Shown here piece after piece: positions 34,831 through 44,786 of a stretch of 64,000 bases of DNA. Origin of the DNA: Chitinophagales bacterium (GTDB lineage Bacteria > Bacteroidota > Bacteroidia > Chitinophagales > Chitinophagaceae); assembly GCA_017303835.1 (NCBI GenBank), contig JAFLBI010000001.1:496001-560000 (forward strand), given 5' to 3'. Position 1 is the first letter of the stretch. The number at the start of each line of letters is the position of its first letter. The translations under genes were made by a program, and so were the position numbers. Under the pieces are notes generated by a model. The model made no database searches and was not told where the DNA came from. It was given only the letters and a program-made list of their open reading frames with translations.

Positions 34831-35241
34831 ATGGCAAAACCAGCAAAAGCACAAAACAGTGCAAAAGCAGCCGCCAAAAAGCGGAACGTAAAAGTGGATG
34901 CTGCAGGTGATGTACACATCAACGCAACATTCAACAACATCATTATCAGCTTTACCAACAAGCAGGGTCAGGTAATTTCTTGGTCTTCTGCAGGTAAAAT
35001 GGGTTTCAAAGGTTCTAAGAAGAACACACCGTATGCAGCACAGATGGCTGCCGCAGATGCTGCGAAAGTAGCTTCTGAAGCAGGTCTGAAGCGTGTAGAC
35101 GTTTTCGTGAAAGGTCCTGGTGCCGGTCGTGAAAGCTCTATCCGCATGATTGCAAACTCTGGTATTGAAGTTACTTCTATCAAGGATATCACACCGCTAC
35201 CACACAACGGTTGTCGTCCTCCGAAGCAGAGAAGAGTTTAA
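34831..35241 (+). CDS. rpsK: 30S ribosomal protein S11
   Basis: A 136-residue platform protein. The lysine/alanine-rich start ([20 protein letters not shown]) is followed by the conserved core [20 protein letters not shown] and the C-terminal [13 protein letters not shown]. It lies 128 bases after rpsM, a longer gap than usual, containing a hairpin. Confidence 0.98.
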   Translation: MAKPAKAQNSAKAAAKKRNVKVDAAGDVHINATFNNIIISFTNKQGQVISWSSAGKMGFKGSKKNTPYAAQMAAADAAKVASEAGLKRVDVFVKGPGAGRESSIRMIANSGIEVTSIKDITPLPHNGCRPPKQRRV

Positions 35242-35247
35242 CAGCGC

Positions 35248-35351
35248 GTCCCGTGAAAGCGGGACAGCTTAACATACTGAGTCCAGTAGCGATTCATTTT
35301 AAAAAAGGTTGCCCGATTAATTTTTTACGATTTTTTACCGATCGGCGCAAC
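35248..35351 (+). promoter_or_regulatory. Structured leader upstream of rpsD
   Basis: Two inverted repeats lie in the 142-base rpsK-rpsD gap. The first is a six-base GC-rich hairpin (35248-35253 with 35260-35265). The second is a ten-base stem (35308-35317 with 35341-35351, one bulge) enclosing two copies of ATTTTTTAC. Neither ends in a terminator-type U-run. S4 is the known autorepressor of this operon in other bacteria, so a binding site is conceivable (inference). Confidence 0.4.
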
Positions 35352-35383
35352 GAAATCTAAAAAAATCGAAATGAATAAACACT

Positions 35384-35989
35384 ATGGCACGTTACACAGG
35401 TCCAAAGACCAAAATTTCCCGCATTTTCGGAGAGCCCATCCTCGGCAACTCCAAGTCACTGTCTAAGAACAGCAACCCTCCAGGTCAGCATGGTGCTGCA
35501 CGTAAGCGTAAGAGCTTAGGTGAATATGCCCTGCAGCTGCGCGAAAAGCAGAAGGCCAAGTACACTTACGGTGTATTGGAGCGTCAGTTCCGCAAAACAT
35601 TTGAAGAAGCAGCCCGTCTGAAGGGTGTAACCGGTGAAAACCTGATCAAGCTGTTAGAAGCTCGTTTGGATAACACGGTTTACCGTATGGGTCTTACTGC
35701 CAGCCGTCCTGAAGCTCGTCAGCTGGTTAGCCACAAGCACATCACTGTAAATGGTGAAGTGGTAAACGTACCTTCTTTCCAACTGAAGCCAGGCGATATC
35801 GTTGCTTATGCTCCTAAGAGCGTAAACAGCTCATCTGTACTGAGCAAAGTACGTGGTAAGAATCCTAAGTTCAACTGGGTTGACTGGAACGAAACCGAAA
35901 AGAAAGGTACTTTCATCAGCTACCCTGAGAGAGAGAGCGTTCCTGAGAACATCAAAGAACAACTGATCGTTGAATTGTACTCTAAGTAA
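35384..35989 (+). CDS. rpsD: 30S ribosomal protein S4
   Basis: A 201-residue primary 16S-binding protein, and in E. coli the translational repressor of this operon. The N-terminus [20 protein letters not shown] and the S4 RNA-binding domain (about 92-155, [20 protein letters not shown]) are standard. No zinc-binding cysteines occur in the N-terminal region. Confidence 0.98.
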   Translation: MARYTGPKTKISRIFGEPILGNSKSLSKNSNPPGQHGAARKRKSLGEYALQLREKQKAKYTYGVLERQFRKTFEEAARLKGVTGENLIKLLEARLDNTVYRMGLTASRPEARQLVSHKHITVNGEVVNVPSFQLKPGDIVAYAPKSVNSSSVLSKVRGKNPKFNWVDWNETEKKGTFISYPERESVPENIKEQLIVELYSK

Positions 35990-36077
35990 TAGGTACAATT
36001 GATTGATTCTGTTCGTTTTCGAAACTGACATCTAATTCAAACAAGCCTGGCAACAGGCAATAAAACCGGAGTGTAAA

Positions 36078-36080
36078 ATG
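36078..36080 (+). other. Start codon of rpoA, with upstream GGAG-like sequence
   Basis: ACCGGAGTG lies about six to eight bases before this ATG. It is one of the very few Shine-Dalgarno-like sequences in the window, where most starts have none. Confidence 0.35.
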
Positions 36081-37076
36081 GCTATTTTAAACTTCCAGAA
36101 GCCCGACAAAATCGTTCTGCAGAAAGCTACAGATTTTGAAGGTCAATTCGAGTTCCGTCCGCTTGAACCCGGCTACGGTCTCACTATCGGTAATGCCCTC
36201 AGAAGAGTATTGCTGAATTCTTTAGAAGGTTATGCAATCAACGGTATCAAGATTGACGGTGTAGACCATGAGTTTGCCACCATCAAGGGTGTTACTGAAG
36301 ACGTAACTGAAATTATCCTGAACCTGAAGCAGGTACGTTTCAAGAAAACTGTTGACCACGATGTGGCACAGGAGAAAGTAACCCTGTCTATCAAAGGTCG
36401 TACTGAATTTACTGCAGCTATGATTGGTGAAGTATCTCAGCAGTTTCAGGTAATGAACCCTGAACTGGTGATTTGCACCATGGATACTACTGCAAAAATT
36501 GATATCGAACTGACTATCGCACGTGGTCGTGGTTATATCCCAGCTGAAGAGAATCGTCTGAAAGATGGTCCTTTCGGGTATATCGCTATCGACTCTATCC
36601 ACACACCGATCAAAAATGTGAAATACAGCATTGAGAACTATCGTGTGGAGCAGCGTACAGACTATGAGAAACTGATCCTTGAAGTTTCTACAGATGGTAC
36701 TATCCATCCTGAAGAAGCTGTGAAGCAGGCTTCTCGTATCCTGATCCAGCACCTGATGATCATCACTGATGAAAACATCACTTTCGATTCGAAAGAAGAT
36801 AAGAAAGAAGATGTGGTAGATGAGCAGGTACTGCAATTGCGTAAAGTATTGAAAACACCACTGGAAGATCTGGATCTGAGCGTACGTGCTTTCAACTGTT
36901 TGAAAGCTGCTAAGATCAACAGCCTGAGCGAACTGGTTCAGTACGAGCAGGAAGACCTGATGAAGTTCCGCAACTTCGGTCAGAAGTCACTGAGCGAGAT
37001 CGAACAGGTACTGACTGAAAGAGGTCTGAGCTTCGGCATGGATCTGGGTAAGTTGGGTGTAGACGATCTGTCCTAA
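36078..37076 (+). CDS. rpoA: DNA-directed RNA polymerase subunit alpha
   Basis: A 332-residue subunit that dimerises to nucleate core polymerase. The N-terminal assembly domain (about 1-230; [20 protein letters not shown]) is joined by an acidic linker ([13 protein letters not shown]) to the C-terminal domain (about 255-325), which holds [16 protein letters not shown] and [15 protein letters not shown] for contacting UP elements and activators. Full length and intact. Confidence 0.98.
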   Translation: MAILNFQKPDKIVLQKATDFEGQFEFRPLEPGYGLTIGNALRRVLLNSLEGYAINGIKIDGVDHEFATIKGVTEDVTEIILNLKQVRFKKTVDHDVAQEKVTLSIKGRTEFTAAMIGEVSQQFQVMNPELVICTMDTTAKIDIELTIARGRGYIPAEENRLKDGPFGYIAIDSIHTPIKNVKYSIENYRVEQRTDYEKLILEVSTDGTIHPEEAVKQASRILIQHLMIITDENITFDSKEDKKEDVVDEQVLQLRKVLKTPLEDLDLSVRAFNCLKAAKINSLSELVQYEQEDLMKFRNFGQKSLSEIEQVLTERGLSFGMDLGKLGVDDLS

Positions 37077-37154
37077 TCACAATCGCCGAAAGGCAATTTA
37101 TCATCAGTAGTCTGCATGCCTTGACACGGTGCAGATGAAATAAAACTAAACGTC

Positions 37155-37691
37155 ATGCGTCACGGAGACAAAATCAACAACCTCGGCCGTAAGAAGGCCC
37201 ACAGAGAAGCATTGCTGAGCAACTTAGCAAGCCAGCTGATCACACACAAGCGTATTGTTACTACTTTGGCTAAAGCCAAGGCACTGCGTGCTTATATCGA
37301 GCCACTGATTACCAAGACTAAGAAGACTGGTTCTCAGGAGCAAGTAATGCACCAACACCGCGTAGTGTTCAGCCATTTGCAGGATAAAGCTGCTGTGAAA
37401 GAACTGTTCACTGTAGTTGGTCCAAAAGTAGCTGCTCGCCCAGGTGGTTATACCCGCATTCTGAAGCTCGGTATCCGCGTAGGTGATAACGCTGAGCAAG
37501 CAATGATTGAACTGGTTGACTTCAACGAAATCTACGGTAAAGGTGTTGCTAAGCAGGAAACTGCCAAGAAAACCCGTCGTAGCCGTGCTACTACTAAGAA
37601 AGCGAAAACTGAAGAAGCTGCACCAGCAGCTGAAGCAGCCGCTCCTGCAGCAGAAGCACCAGCATCAACAGAAGAAAAAGCAGCTGAATAA
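37155..37691 (+). CDS. rplQ: 50S ribosomal protein L17 with C-terminal extension
   Basis: A 178-residue protein, longer than the usual 115-130. Residues 1-135 are the L17 core ([20 protein letters not shown]). The rest is a basic segment ([15 protein letters not shown]) followed by an alanine/glutamate-rich low-complexity tail ([19 protein letters not shown]). Such tails are common in Bacteroidota L17 and are probably disordered. Last gene of the operon before the terminator. Confidence 0.97.
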   Translation: MRHGDKINNLGRKKAHREALLSNLASQLITHKRIVTTLAKAKALRAYIEPLITKTKKTGSQEQVMHQHRVVFSHLQDKAAVKELFTVVGPKVAARPGGYTRILKLGIRVGDNAEQAMIELVDFNEIYGKGVAKQETAKKTRRSRATTKKAKTEEAAPAAEAAAPAAEAPASTEEKAAE

Positions 37692-37712
37692 TGTTTCAGC
37701 GCTTTCCATATC

Positions 37713-37745
37713 AAAGGCAAAACCATTTCGGTTTTGCCTTTTTTC
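37713..37745 (+). terminator. Intrinsic terminator of the infA-rplQ operon
   Basis: Twelve-base perfect stem (37713-37724 with 37730-37741), five-base loop and a T-run. Confidence 0.9.
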
Positions 37746-37812
37746 ATGTTAGCAACTTTTCACGCATAATCTGCGTAGTTTATCATTTTTTTGCAACCGA
37801 AAAACCCTTCTC

Positions 37813-38907
37813 ATGCCTCACCAACAAGCTCCCGCAATTCTGCTATTAGCCGATGGTCATGTGTTTTATGGCAAAGCATTCGGCATGCCTGGCACCACCA
37901 CGGGAGAGATTTGTTTCAATACCGGTATGACCGGCTATCAGGAAGTATTTACCGATCCAAGCTATACCGGACAGGTATTGATCATGAACAGTGTACACAT
38001 CGGTAACTATGGAGTGAAAGATTCTGATGTAGAAAGCAGCTCAGTAAAAATTCGCGGATTGATATGCCGTAACCTCGAAGATCAATACAGCCGTATGATG
38101 GCCAAGGGGTCATTAGGTGAATACCTTGTTGCCAATAAGATTGTAGCGATCGAAGGTGTGGATACCAGAGCACTGGTAGCCCATATTCGCACCAAGGGTG
38201 CCATGAACTGTATCATCTCTACTGAGATTACTGATCTTGACGCCCTGAAGCGTGAATTGGATGCCTGCCCCAATATGGATGGTCTGGAATTAGCCAGTAC
38301 AGTAAGTACTACAGAAGAGTATGAGTTGGGTAATCCAAACAGCGATGTAAAAGTGGCTGTACTGGATTTTGGTGTGAAGCAGCATATTCTGCAGTGTTTG
38401 GTAGATCGTGGCGCCCATGTGCGTGTGCATCCTGCCAAGACGCCATTTAGTCGTTTACAAGAATTCCAGCCTAAAGGATATTTCATTTCTAACGGTCCCG
38501 GTGATCCTGCCGCCATGCCTTATGCTATTGAAACAGTGAAAGCCATTTTGGATGAAGCTAAACCAACATTTGGCATTTGTCTGGGGCATCAGCTACTAGC
38601 TTTGGCAAATGATATTCCTACTTTCAAAATGCACCATGGTCACCGCGGATTGAACCATCCGGTGAAAAATATCATTACCGGACAATGTGAGATTACCACA
38701 CAGAACCACGGATTTGGTGTTGATCCGGAAGCGGTACGAAAGCATCCCAATGTGGAGATTACCCACGTGAACCTGAATGATGACAGCATTGAAGGTATCC
38801 GCCTCAAGCATAAGCCCGCATTCAGCGTACAATACCATCCGGAAAGCACACCTGGTCCACATGATAGCCGCTATCTGTTTGATCAGTTTGTACAGATGAT
38901 GCAGTAA
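37813..38907 (+). CDS. carA: Carbamoyl-phosphate synthase small subunit
   Basis: A 364-residue glutamine amidotransferase delivering ammonia to CarB for arginine and pyrimidine synthesis. The N-terminal CPSase domain (about 1-150) is followed by the class I GATase domain with nucleophile Cys256 (FGICLGHQ), His342 and Glu344 (QYHPEST). All catalytic residues are present. carB is not adjacent; the gene is flanked by two terminators and must assemble with a CarB made elsewhere. Confidence 0.97.
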   Translation: MPHQQAPAILLLADGHVFYGKAFGMPGTTTGEICFNTGMTGYQEVFTDPSYTGQVLIMNSVHIGNYGVKDSDVESSSVKIRGLICRNLEDQYSRMMAKGSLGEYLVANKIVAIEGVDTRALVAHIRTKGAMNCIISTEITDLDALKRELDACPNMDGLELASTVSTTEEYELGNPNSDVKVAVLDFGVKQHILQCLVDRGAHVRVHPAKTPFSRLQEFQPKGYFISNGPGDPAAMPYAIETVKAILDEAKPTFGICLGHQLLALANDIPTFKMHHGHRGLNHPVKNIITGQCEITTQNHGFGVDPEAVRKHPNVEITHVNLNDDSIEGIRLKHKPAFSVQYHPESTPGPHDSRYLFDQFVQMMQ

Positions 38908-38933
38908 TTGTAAGCAGAAATTAAAAAATAATG

Positions 38934-38958
38934 AAAAAGCACCTATAGGGTGCTTTTT
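38934..38958 (+). terminator. Intrinsic terminator of carA
   Basis: Ten-base stem (38934-38943 with 38949-38958), five-base loop, continuing T-run. It directly abuts the promoter element of the efflux operon. Confidence 0.85.
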
Positions 38959-38966
38959 TACTTTTG
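38959..38966 (+). promoter_or_regulatory. -7 promoter element of the RND efflux operon
   Basis: TACTTTTG, exact TAnnTTTG match, 49 bases before the first start codon and starting at the last T of the carA terminator's run. Confidence 0.5.
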
Positions 38967-39015
38967 TATGCAAATGATTTGTAAATTGTTAGCATCACTT
39001 TATTAATCATAGCTC

Positions 39016-40152
39016 ATGAGAAAAATGCTGATGCCGCTCCTGTTGATTGCGGCTTTCCAGGCCTGTACATCTGACAAAAAAGATCCCAAAGCTGTTCCAT
39101 CTTTTGATGTGAATGTGGTGCCTGTTGGTACTAAGACAGTTCCTGTTTTTAAAGAGTATGTAGGTCAGACTTATGGTAAGTCAGATGTGTCTATTCAATC
39201 CCGTGTTGACGGCTGGATCACAGGTATCCATTTCAAGGAGGGTGATTATGTGAAGCAAGGTCAATTGTTGTACACCATCGATGATCAGCCCATTCAAAAT
39301 AAAATTGAAGCAGCTTCTGCTAGATTGGCGCAAGCAAATACACAGTTGGTGCGCACGAAAGCTGATTTAGATAGGGTACAACCACTTGCAGATATGAATG
39401 CGTTGAGTAAGCGTGATCTGGATGCTGCAAAAGCCGCATACAATGCTGCAAAAGAAGAAGTAAATATTGCACAAGCTGGTTTGCAGAATAGCAAGCTGGA
39501 ACTGAGTTATACAAGAATAACCGCACCCATCAGCGGTATCATTGGATTGAGCAAAATGCAGGTTGGTGATTATGTGGGTAAGCTGGGTTCTGCTCCATTG
39601 AATACTGTTTCATCTACAGATCGTGTGCGTGTTCGTTTTTCCGTTTCTGAAACAGAATTTCTGACCTATCTCAAAGCAGTATCTGAAAAGAAAAGTGGAG
39701 AGTTGTCGCCCAATATGCCGGTGTCTTTATTGTTGAGTGATGGTACAGTGTATGATGAACCCGGTAGTATTGATTTGGCCAACAGAGAGATTGATCCACA
39801 AACTGGTTCTATTATTGTGCAAGCTTTATTCTCGAATACCAAAGCTATTCTTCGCCCAGGGCAATATGTAAAGTTGAAAGTGAAGACGGGAGAATATGCT
39901 GATGCATTGTTGGTTCCTCAACAAGCAGTCAATCAATTACAAAATATTTATCAGGTATTTGTGTTGAACGACAGCAGTAAGTTAACACCTACCATTATAC
40001 AAGTTGGTGAAAGAGTAGGTAGCAACTGGATTATTAAGTCGGGCATTACAGCACAAACAAAAGTGGCTGTTATCGGCAGCGCTGTTATCAAACCGAATAC
40101 GCCGGTTAAACCTGTGATGATGCGCTGGAGTTATGATTCCACTTCCAATTAA
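39016..40152 (+). CDS. RND efflux periplasmic adaptor, lipoprotein
   Basis: A 378-residue membrane-fusion protein of the AcrA/MexA type. The lipobox FQAC puts the lipidated Cys at 17 (MRKMLMPLLLIAAFQAC). A lipoyl half (GWITGIHFKEGDYVKQGQLLYTID), a coiled-coil hairpin (about 95-155), a second lipoyl half (ITAPISGIIGLSKMQVGDYV), a beta-barrel and a membrane-proximal domain follow. It starts the three-gene efflux operon. No local regulator is visible, so control is elsewhere or constitutive. Confidence 0.95.
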   Translation: MRKMLMPLLLIAAFQACTSDKKDPKAVPSFDVNVVPVGTKTVPVFKEYVGQTYGKSDVSIQSRVDGWITGIHFKEGDYVKQGQLLYTIDDQPIQNKIEAASARLAQANTQLVRTKADLDRVQPLADMNALSKRDLDAAKAAYNAAKEEVNIAQAGLQNSKLELSYTRITAPISGIIGLSKMQVGDYVGKLGSAPLNTVSSTDRVRVRFSVSETEFLTYLKAVSEKKSGELSPNMPVSLLLSDGTVYDEPGSIDLANREIDPQTGSIIVQALFSNTKAILRPGQYVKLKVKTGEYADALLVPQQAVNQLQNIYQVFVLNDSSKLTPTIIQVGERVGSNWIIKSGITAQTKVAVIGSAVIKPNTPVKPVMMRWSYDSTSN

Positions 40153-40187
40153 TCAATCCTGTATTCCGCTAAAGCCAAATCTAATTT

Positions 40188-43100
40188 ATGAGTGAATTTT
40201 TTATACGCAGGCCCATATTCGCGATGGTGATTTCTATCCTCATTGTGATTCTGGGTTTATTGACCCTGCAAAGTATTCCGGTATCCAAGTATCCGGAGAT
40301 TACACCACCCATGGTACAGGTAACTGCAGCTTATACAGGTGCCAATGCTGTGGACATGGAGAAAACTGTAGCAACGCCTATTGAACAGCAAGTGAATGGT
40401 GTGGAGAACATGCTCTACATGAAATCGGTGAACTACAATGGTACCATGGTATTGCAGGTATCTTTTGATGTAGGCACCAACCTGGATAATGCGAATATGC
40501 TGACGCAGAATAAAGTGTCCAGCGCCAATCCATTTCTGCCTCCGGAAGTAATCAGTCTTGGTGTAAACGTAAAGAAATCATTGACCTTTCCACTCTTGCT
40601 CTTTTCAGTGTATTCACCTGATAAAACCTTTGATGGAAATTTCATCAACAACTATGCATTCATCAACTGTATTGATGAATTGAAAAGAATCAAAGGGGTA
40701 GGTGATGTAAGTGTGATGGGTGGCTCTGAATATGCGATGCGTGTTTGGGTTAAGCCTGATAGGCTGGCTAACTTAAATCTTACACCACAGGATGTGATCA
40801 ATGCCATCAAAGCGCAGAATAATATTGTACCGGGTGGAGCTTTTGGTGCAGAGCCTGCAAAATCAGGGGTACAGAATACCTACACCGCAATTTTGCAACA
40901 GCGTCTTACATCTGAAGATGAGTTTGGTAATATTATCCTCAAGGCTAATAATAATGGCGCTATTGTAAGACTCAAAGATGTGGCAAGAGTTGAGTTAGGT
41001 TTACAGTCGTACAACCTGAGTAGTAATCTGGATGGCAGCCCTTGTGCAGCAATTGCTGTGTATCAGGTGCCTGGAGCCAATGGTTTGGATGTGGCCAATC
41101 AAGTGAAGAAAGCCATGGATCAACTGGCAGAACGTTTTCCTGCCGGAATGCGCTACGCAGTGAGTATGGATACCACAGCCGCAATTACGGTTGGTATTGA
41201 AGAAGTAATCCATACTTTATTTGAAGCTGTTGTGTTGGTAATTCTTGTGGTATTTCTTTTCCTGCAAGACTGGCGCGCTACTTTGATTCCCTTATTGACT
41301 GTACCCGTTTCACTCATTGGTACATTCATTGTTTTCCCAATGCTTGGCTTTTCGGTAAACCAGTTGTCTTTGTTGGGTATGGTGTTAGCCATTGGTCTGG
41401 TAGTAGATGATGCGATTGTTGTAGTGGAAGCAGTGATACATGAAATGGAGCATGGGCTTTCACCTAAAGAAGCCACACGAAAAGCGATGAAGGATGTGAG
41501 TGGTCCGGTAGTAGCCATTGCGGTTATTCTTTGTGCTGTATTCATTCCTGTGGCTTTATCGGGTGGTATTACCGGCAGGTTGTATCAGCAGTTCGCCATT
41601 ACAATTGCCATCTCTGTTGCTTTCTCGGCATTCAATGCCCTTACATTGAGTCCGGCCCTTTCAGCTATTTTGTTGAAACCCAAAAAAGTGGGTGGTAAGA
41701 AAAGCTTACTCACCAAATTCTTTGATGGCTTCAACCATTATTTTGATCGCTTTACCGGTCAGTATACAAGAGTTGCAGGTTTTGCTGCAAGAAAACTCGT
41801 GTTAACCATCATGATACTGATTGGTATTGTGATAGCAACAGTTTTCCTGGGTAAAGCAGTGCCCGGTGGTTTTGTACCTGAAGAAGATGAAGGCTATTGC
41901 ATGGTGGGTATTCAATTACCCGATGCTGCATCTCAATCACGTACTGAAACGGTCGTAAAGAAAATAGAACTCATCTGTAGTAAGATTGAGGAGATAGAAC
42001 ATTATACTTCCATCACCGGATTTAACTTGATGTCTGGTACTTCCAGTTCCAATGCAGGTATGCTCTTTGTTACACTCAAACCATGGGATGAGCGAAAAGC
42101 AACTGCTGCAGAAGTGATTGATAAACTCAATAAAGCTTTGGCATTAAAAATAACCGAAGCAACAGCTATTGCTTTTGGTCCGCCACCTATTCAGGGTTTG
42201 GGTTCTGGTGCCGGCTTTACCATGATGATTCAGGATAAATCTGGTAATACACCACAGTATCTGGCACAAGAAACACAGAAGTTTATTGCTGCTGCATCAC
42301 AAAGACCAGAGATTGCAAAGATCTATACCATGTATCGTGCCAATGTGCCTCAGAAAATGGTGATGGTGGATAAAGAGAAAGTGCAAAAGATGGGTATTCC
42401 TCTCACGGAGGTAAACAATGTGATTGCTGCTTATATGGGCGGTGTGTTTGTCAATAATTTCAATGCGTATGGCAGGCAGTATCGAACCTATGTACAAGCA
42501 GATGCAGAATATAGAATGAAGCCGGATGATATCAACCAGTTTCAGGTAAGGCATCCATCAGGTAGCATGGTGCCGCTTGGTACCATTGTGCGTGTAGTGG
42601 ATACAACAGGTGCTTCGTATACGAACCATTTCAATATTTATCGCGCAGCAGAAGTTACTGGTGTACCTGCGCCGGGATATAGTTCCGCTCAGGCATTGGA
42701 TGCTTTGGAGGAAGTGGCTGCTCAGGTATTACCCAAAGATCTCGGTTATCAGTGGAGCAATACTTCTTATCAGGAGAAAGCAGCAGCAGGTAAGGGTGGT
42801 GTAGTATTTGTGATGGCATTAGTATTTGTGTTCCTGATTCTTGCAGCACAATATGAAAGTTGGAAACTACCCTTCAGTGTGTTATTGGGTACGCCTTGGG
42901 CCGTGATGGGTGCGCTGCTTGGATTGTTTATTGGTGGCATGTTTGCAGCTACTTATGTCAACAACGTGTTTGCACAAATTGGTTTGGTGATGCTGATTGG
43001 CTTGAATGCCAAAAACGCGATTCTGATTGTTGAGTTTGCCAAAATGAAAATGGAGCAAGAGGGGATGCCAGCTTTACAGGCAGCCATTGAAGCAGCTCGC

Positions 43101-43346
43101 TTGCGTTTCAGACCAATCCTGATGACATCTTTTGCATTCATCCTTGGTGTTGTACCCTTGATGCGTGCAAGTGGTGCGGGTGCAGAAGCAAGAAAAGTCA
43201 TGGGTACTGCTGTATTCAGCGGAATGGTGGTTGCTACCATTATAGGTGTGATATTGATTCCCGCATTCTTTGTTTTGATAGAAGGCGGTAAGAAGCCTAA
43301 GCAGCAACCAGTAACAGATCATAATCCTTCAACTTCAGCTCATTGA
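40188..43346 (+). CDS. RND multidrug efflux permease (HAE-1 family, AcrB-like)
   Basis: A 1052-residue inner-membrane proton-driven pump with 12 transmembrane helices and two large periplasmic loops. The proton-relay aspartates fall at 407 and 408 (AIGLVVDDAIVV), the same numbers as in E. coli AcrB, and the relay lysine is Lys942 (GLNAKNAILIVEFAK). The N-terminus MSEFFIRRPIFAMVISILIV is typical of HAE-1 pumps. Substrates are probably hydrophobic drugs, bile-like compounds or dyes; this cannot be refined from sequence. The stop codon lies two bases before the next ATG. Confidence 0.96.
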   Translation: MSEFFIRRPIFAMVISILIVILGLLTLQSIPVSKYPEITPPMVQVTAAYTGANAVDMEKTVATPIEQQVNGVENMLYMKSVNYNGTMVLQVSFDVGTNLDNANMLTQNKVSSANPFLPPEVISLGVNVKKSLTFPLLLFSVYSPDKTFDGNFINNYAFINCIDELKRIKGVGDVSVMGGSEYAMRVWVKPDRLANLNLTPQDVINAIKAQNNIVPGGAFGAEPAKSGVQNTYTAILQQRLTSEDEFGNIILKANNNGAIVRLKDVARVELGLQSYNLSSNLDGSPCAAIAVYQVPGANGLDVANQVKKAMDQLAERFPAGMRYAVSMDTTAAITVGIEEVIHTLFEAVVLVILVVFLFLQDWRATLIPLLTVPVSLIGTFIVFPMLGFSVNQLSLLGMVLAIGLVVDDAIVVVEAVIHEMEHGLSPKEATRKAMKDVSGPVVAIAVILCAVFIPVALSGGITGRLYQQFAITIAISVAFSAFNALTLSPALSAILLKPKKVGGKKSLLTKFFDGFNHYFDRFTGQYTRVAGFAARKLVLTIMILIGIVIATVFLGKAVPGGFVPEEDEGYCMVGIQLPDAASQSRTETVVKKIELICSKIEEIEHYTSITGFNLMSGTSSSNAGMLFVTLKPWDERKATAAEVIDKLNKALALKITEATAIAFGPPPIQGLGSGAGFTMMIQDKSGNTPQYLAQETQKFIAAASQRPEIAKIYTMYRANVPQKMVMVDKEKVQKMGIPLTEVNNVIAAYMGGVFVNNFNAYGRQYRTYVQADAEYRMKPDDINQFQVRHPSGSMVPLGTIVRVVDTTGASYTNHFNIYRAAEVTGVPAPGYSSAQALDALEEVAAQVLPKDLGYQWSNTSYQEKAAAGKGGVVFVMALVFVFLILAAQYESWKLPFSVLLGTPWAVMGALLGLFIGGMFAATYVNNVFAQIGLVMLIGLNAKNAILIVEFAKMKMEQEGMPALQAAIEAARLRFRPILMTSFAFILGVVPLMRASGAGAEARKVMGTAVFSGMVVATIIGVILIPAFFVLIEGGKKPKQQPVTDHNPSTSAH

Positions 43347-43348
43347 TT

Positions 43349-44749
43349 ATGCGTATTAGCATTCAACCATATCAGTATGTGTTTATTGGCCTGATGGCTT
43401 TACAATCTTGTATCATCAGCGCCAAAGACCAGCGTACACCACAAGCAGTGCCGCAGTCTTTTAAAACAGCAAATCTTCAGGGTAATCAGGTAACAGATAC
43501 AGCACAACTAGTGAAGTGGTGGGATTTGTATCAGGATCCTGTATTGCAACAATTGATCAGAACAGCACTTGATAGCAATAGAAATCTCTTGATTGCGGCA
43601 ACAAGGGTAGAGCAGGCAAGACTGGCTGCTGCTAATGCACAAGTGGCTTTGTATCCACAATTCGGATATAATACGCAAGCAGGTGCGGCCAGCGTTGGCA
43701 GAGATGCACAAAGAACAGGCACGGCTTTGGATGGCGGTGTGTTTCGTGCATTGGGTGCCATAAACTGGGAGATAGATATCTGGGGCAGACTAAAACAATT
43801 GTCCACTGCTGCAGCACAGGAGCTGCTTGCTTCAGAAGCTAATAGAAAAGCTTTACAGGTAAGCCTGATCGCAGAAGTGGCTACCAATTATTTTCTCTTG
43901 CGTGATTTGGATAACCGTTTGGCTATTGCACAAAGCACTTTGGCCGGACGAAAAGAAAGTACCCGCATCATCGCAGAAAGATTCAGTAAAGGATATGTAG
44001 CTGAACTGGATAAGCTACAAGCCGAGCAGCAAGAGGCATTGGCCGCTGCAACTATTCCTGCTTTTCAAAGAGCGATTATACAAACTGAAAATGCTTTGGG
44101 ATTACTACTGGGTAATTTCAATGATACAGTGGTGAGAGGTCGTGCCAATGCTGAGCAAACTTTGGTGCCATCTATTCCTTCGGGCTTATCTTCAACCTTA
44201 TTGCTCAGGAGACCGGATATTCAACGTGCAGAAGCCGCTTTTCAAGCACAACTTGCTAGAGTAGGTGTGGCCAAAACCAGTTTGTATCCAAGCTTGAGTT
44301 TAACAGGTTTGTTGGGTTTTGCCAGTCCGCAGTTGAGTTCTCTACTTGGTAGCAATGGGTTTGTAGCTTCCGGATTGGCAGGGTTAACAGGGCCTATTTT
44401 TCAATTTGGTCAGAATAAGCGCAGAATCGCGATTCAGGAGCAAGCTTTGAAGGAAGCAGGTTTTGCTTATGAACAAACAGTAATAACTGCTTTCAGGGAT
44501 GTTAATATTGCTTTAACTGCATACAGAACATTTGATGAGGAATACCAAATTCGCTTTAAGCAGGCAGCTGCTGCGCGAAAAGCATTGGTATTGTCCAAAG
44601 CTCGTTACGATTTTGGTTATACTTCTTACTTAGAAGTGCTGATACAGGAAACCAATTTGTTTGAGGCAGAACTACAGGCGTCTCAGGCATTACAGCAGAA
44701 GCTTAGTTCTGTAGCCGGGCTCTATCGTGCATTGGGTGGAGGTTGGTAG
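43349..44749 (+). CDS. RND efflux outer-membrane lipoprotein (NodT/OprM family)
   Basis: A 466-residue outer-membrane channel. I start at the ATG at 43349 rather than the TTG two codons earlier. The lipobox LQSC gives lipidated Cys21. Long helical repeats (ALDSNRNLLIAATRVEQARLAAANAQ) and the conserved NWEIDIWGRLKQLS and RRPDIQRAEAAFQAQLARVGVAKTSLYPSLSLTG blocks are diagnostic for the NodT family. It completes the tripartite pump with the two genes upstream. Confidence 0.95.
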   Translation: MRISIQPYQYVFIGLMALQSCIISAKDQRTPQAVPQSFKTANLQGNQVTDTAQLVKWWDLYQDPVLQQLIRTALDSNRNLLIAATRVEQARLAAANAQVALYPQFGYNTQAGAASVGRDAQRTGTALDGGVFRALGAINWEIDIWGRLKQLSTAAAQELLASEANRKALQVSLIAEVATNYFLLRDLDNRLAIAQSTLAGRKESTRIIAERFSKGYVAELDKLQAEQQEALAAATIPAFQRAIIQTENALGLLLGNFNDTVVRGRANAEQTLVPSIPSGLSSTLLLRRPDIQRAEAAFQAQLARVGVAKTSLYPSLSLTGLLGFASPQLSSLLGSNGFVASGLAGLTGPIFQFGQNKRRIAIQEQALKEAGFAYEQTVITAFRDVNIALTAYRTFDEEYQIRFKQAAAARKALVLSKARYDFGYTSYLEVLIQETNLFEAELQASQALQQKLSSVAGLYRALGGGW

Positions 44750-44786
44750 CATTATCGCCTTACCTTTACGCCTTTAAGTTATTTGC

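Noticed and set aside
34346-34864. A 172-codon open frame antisense to rpsM
   Set aside because: It overlaps a certain ribosomal gene on the other strand and has no recognisable product.
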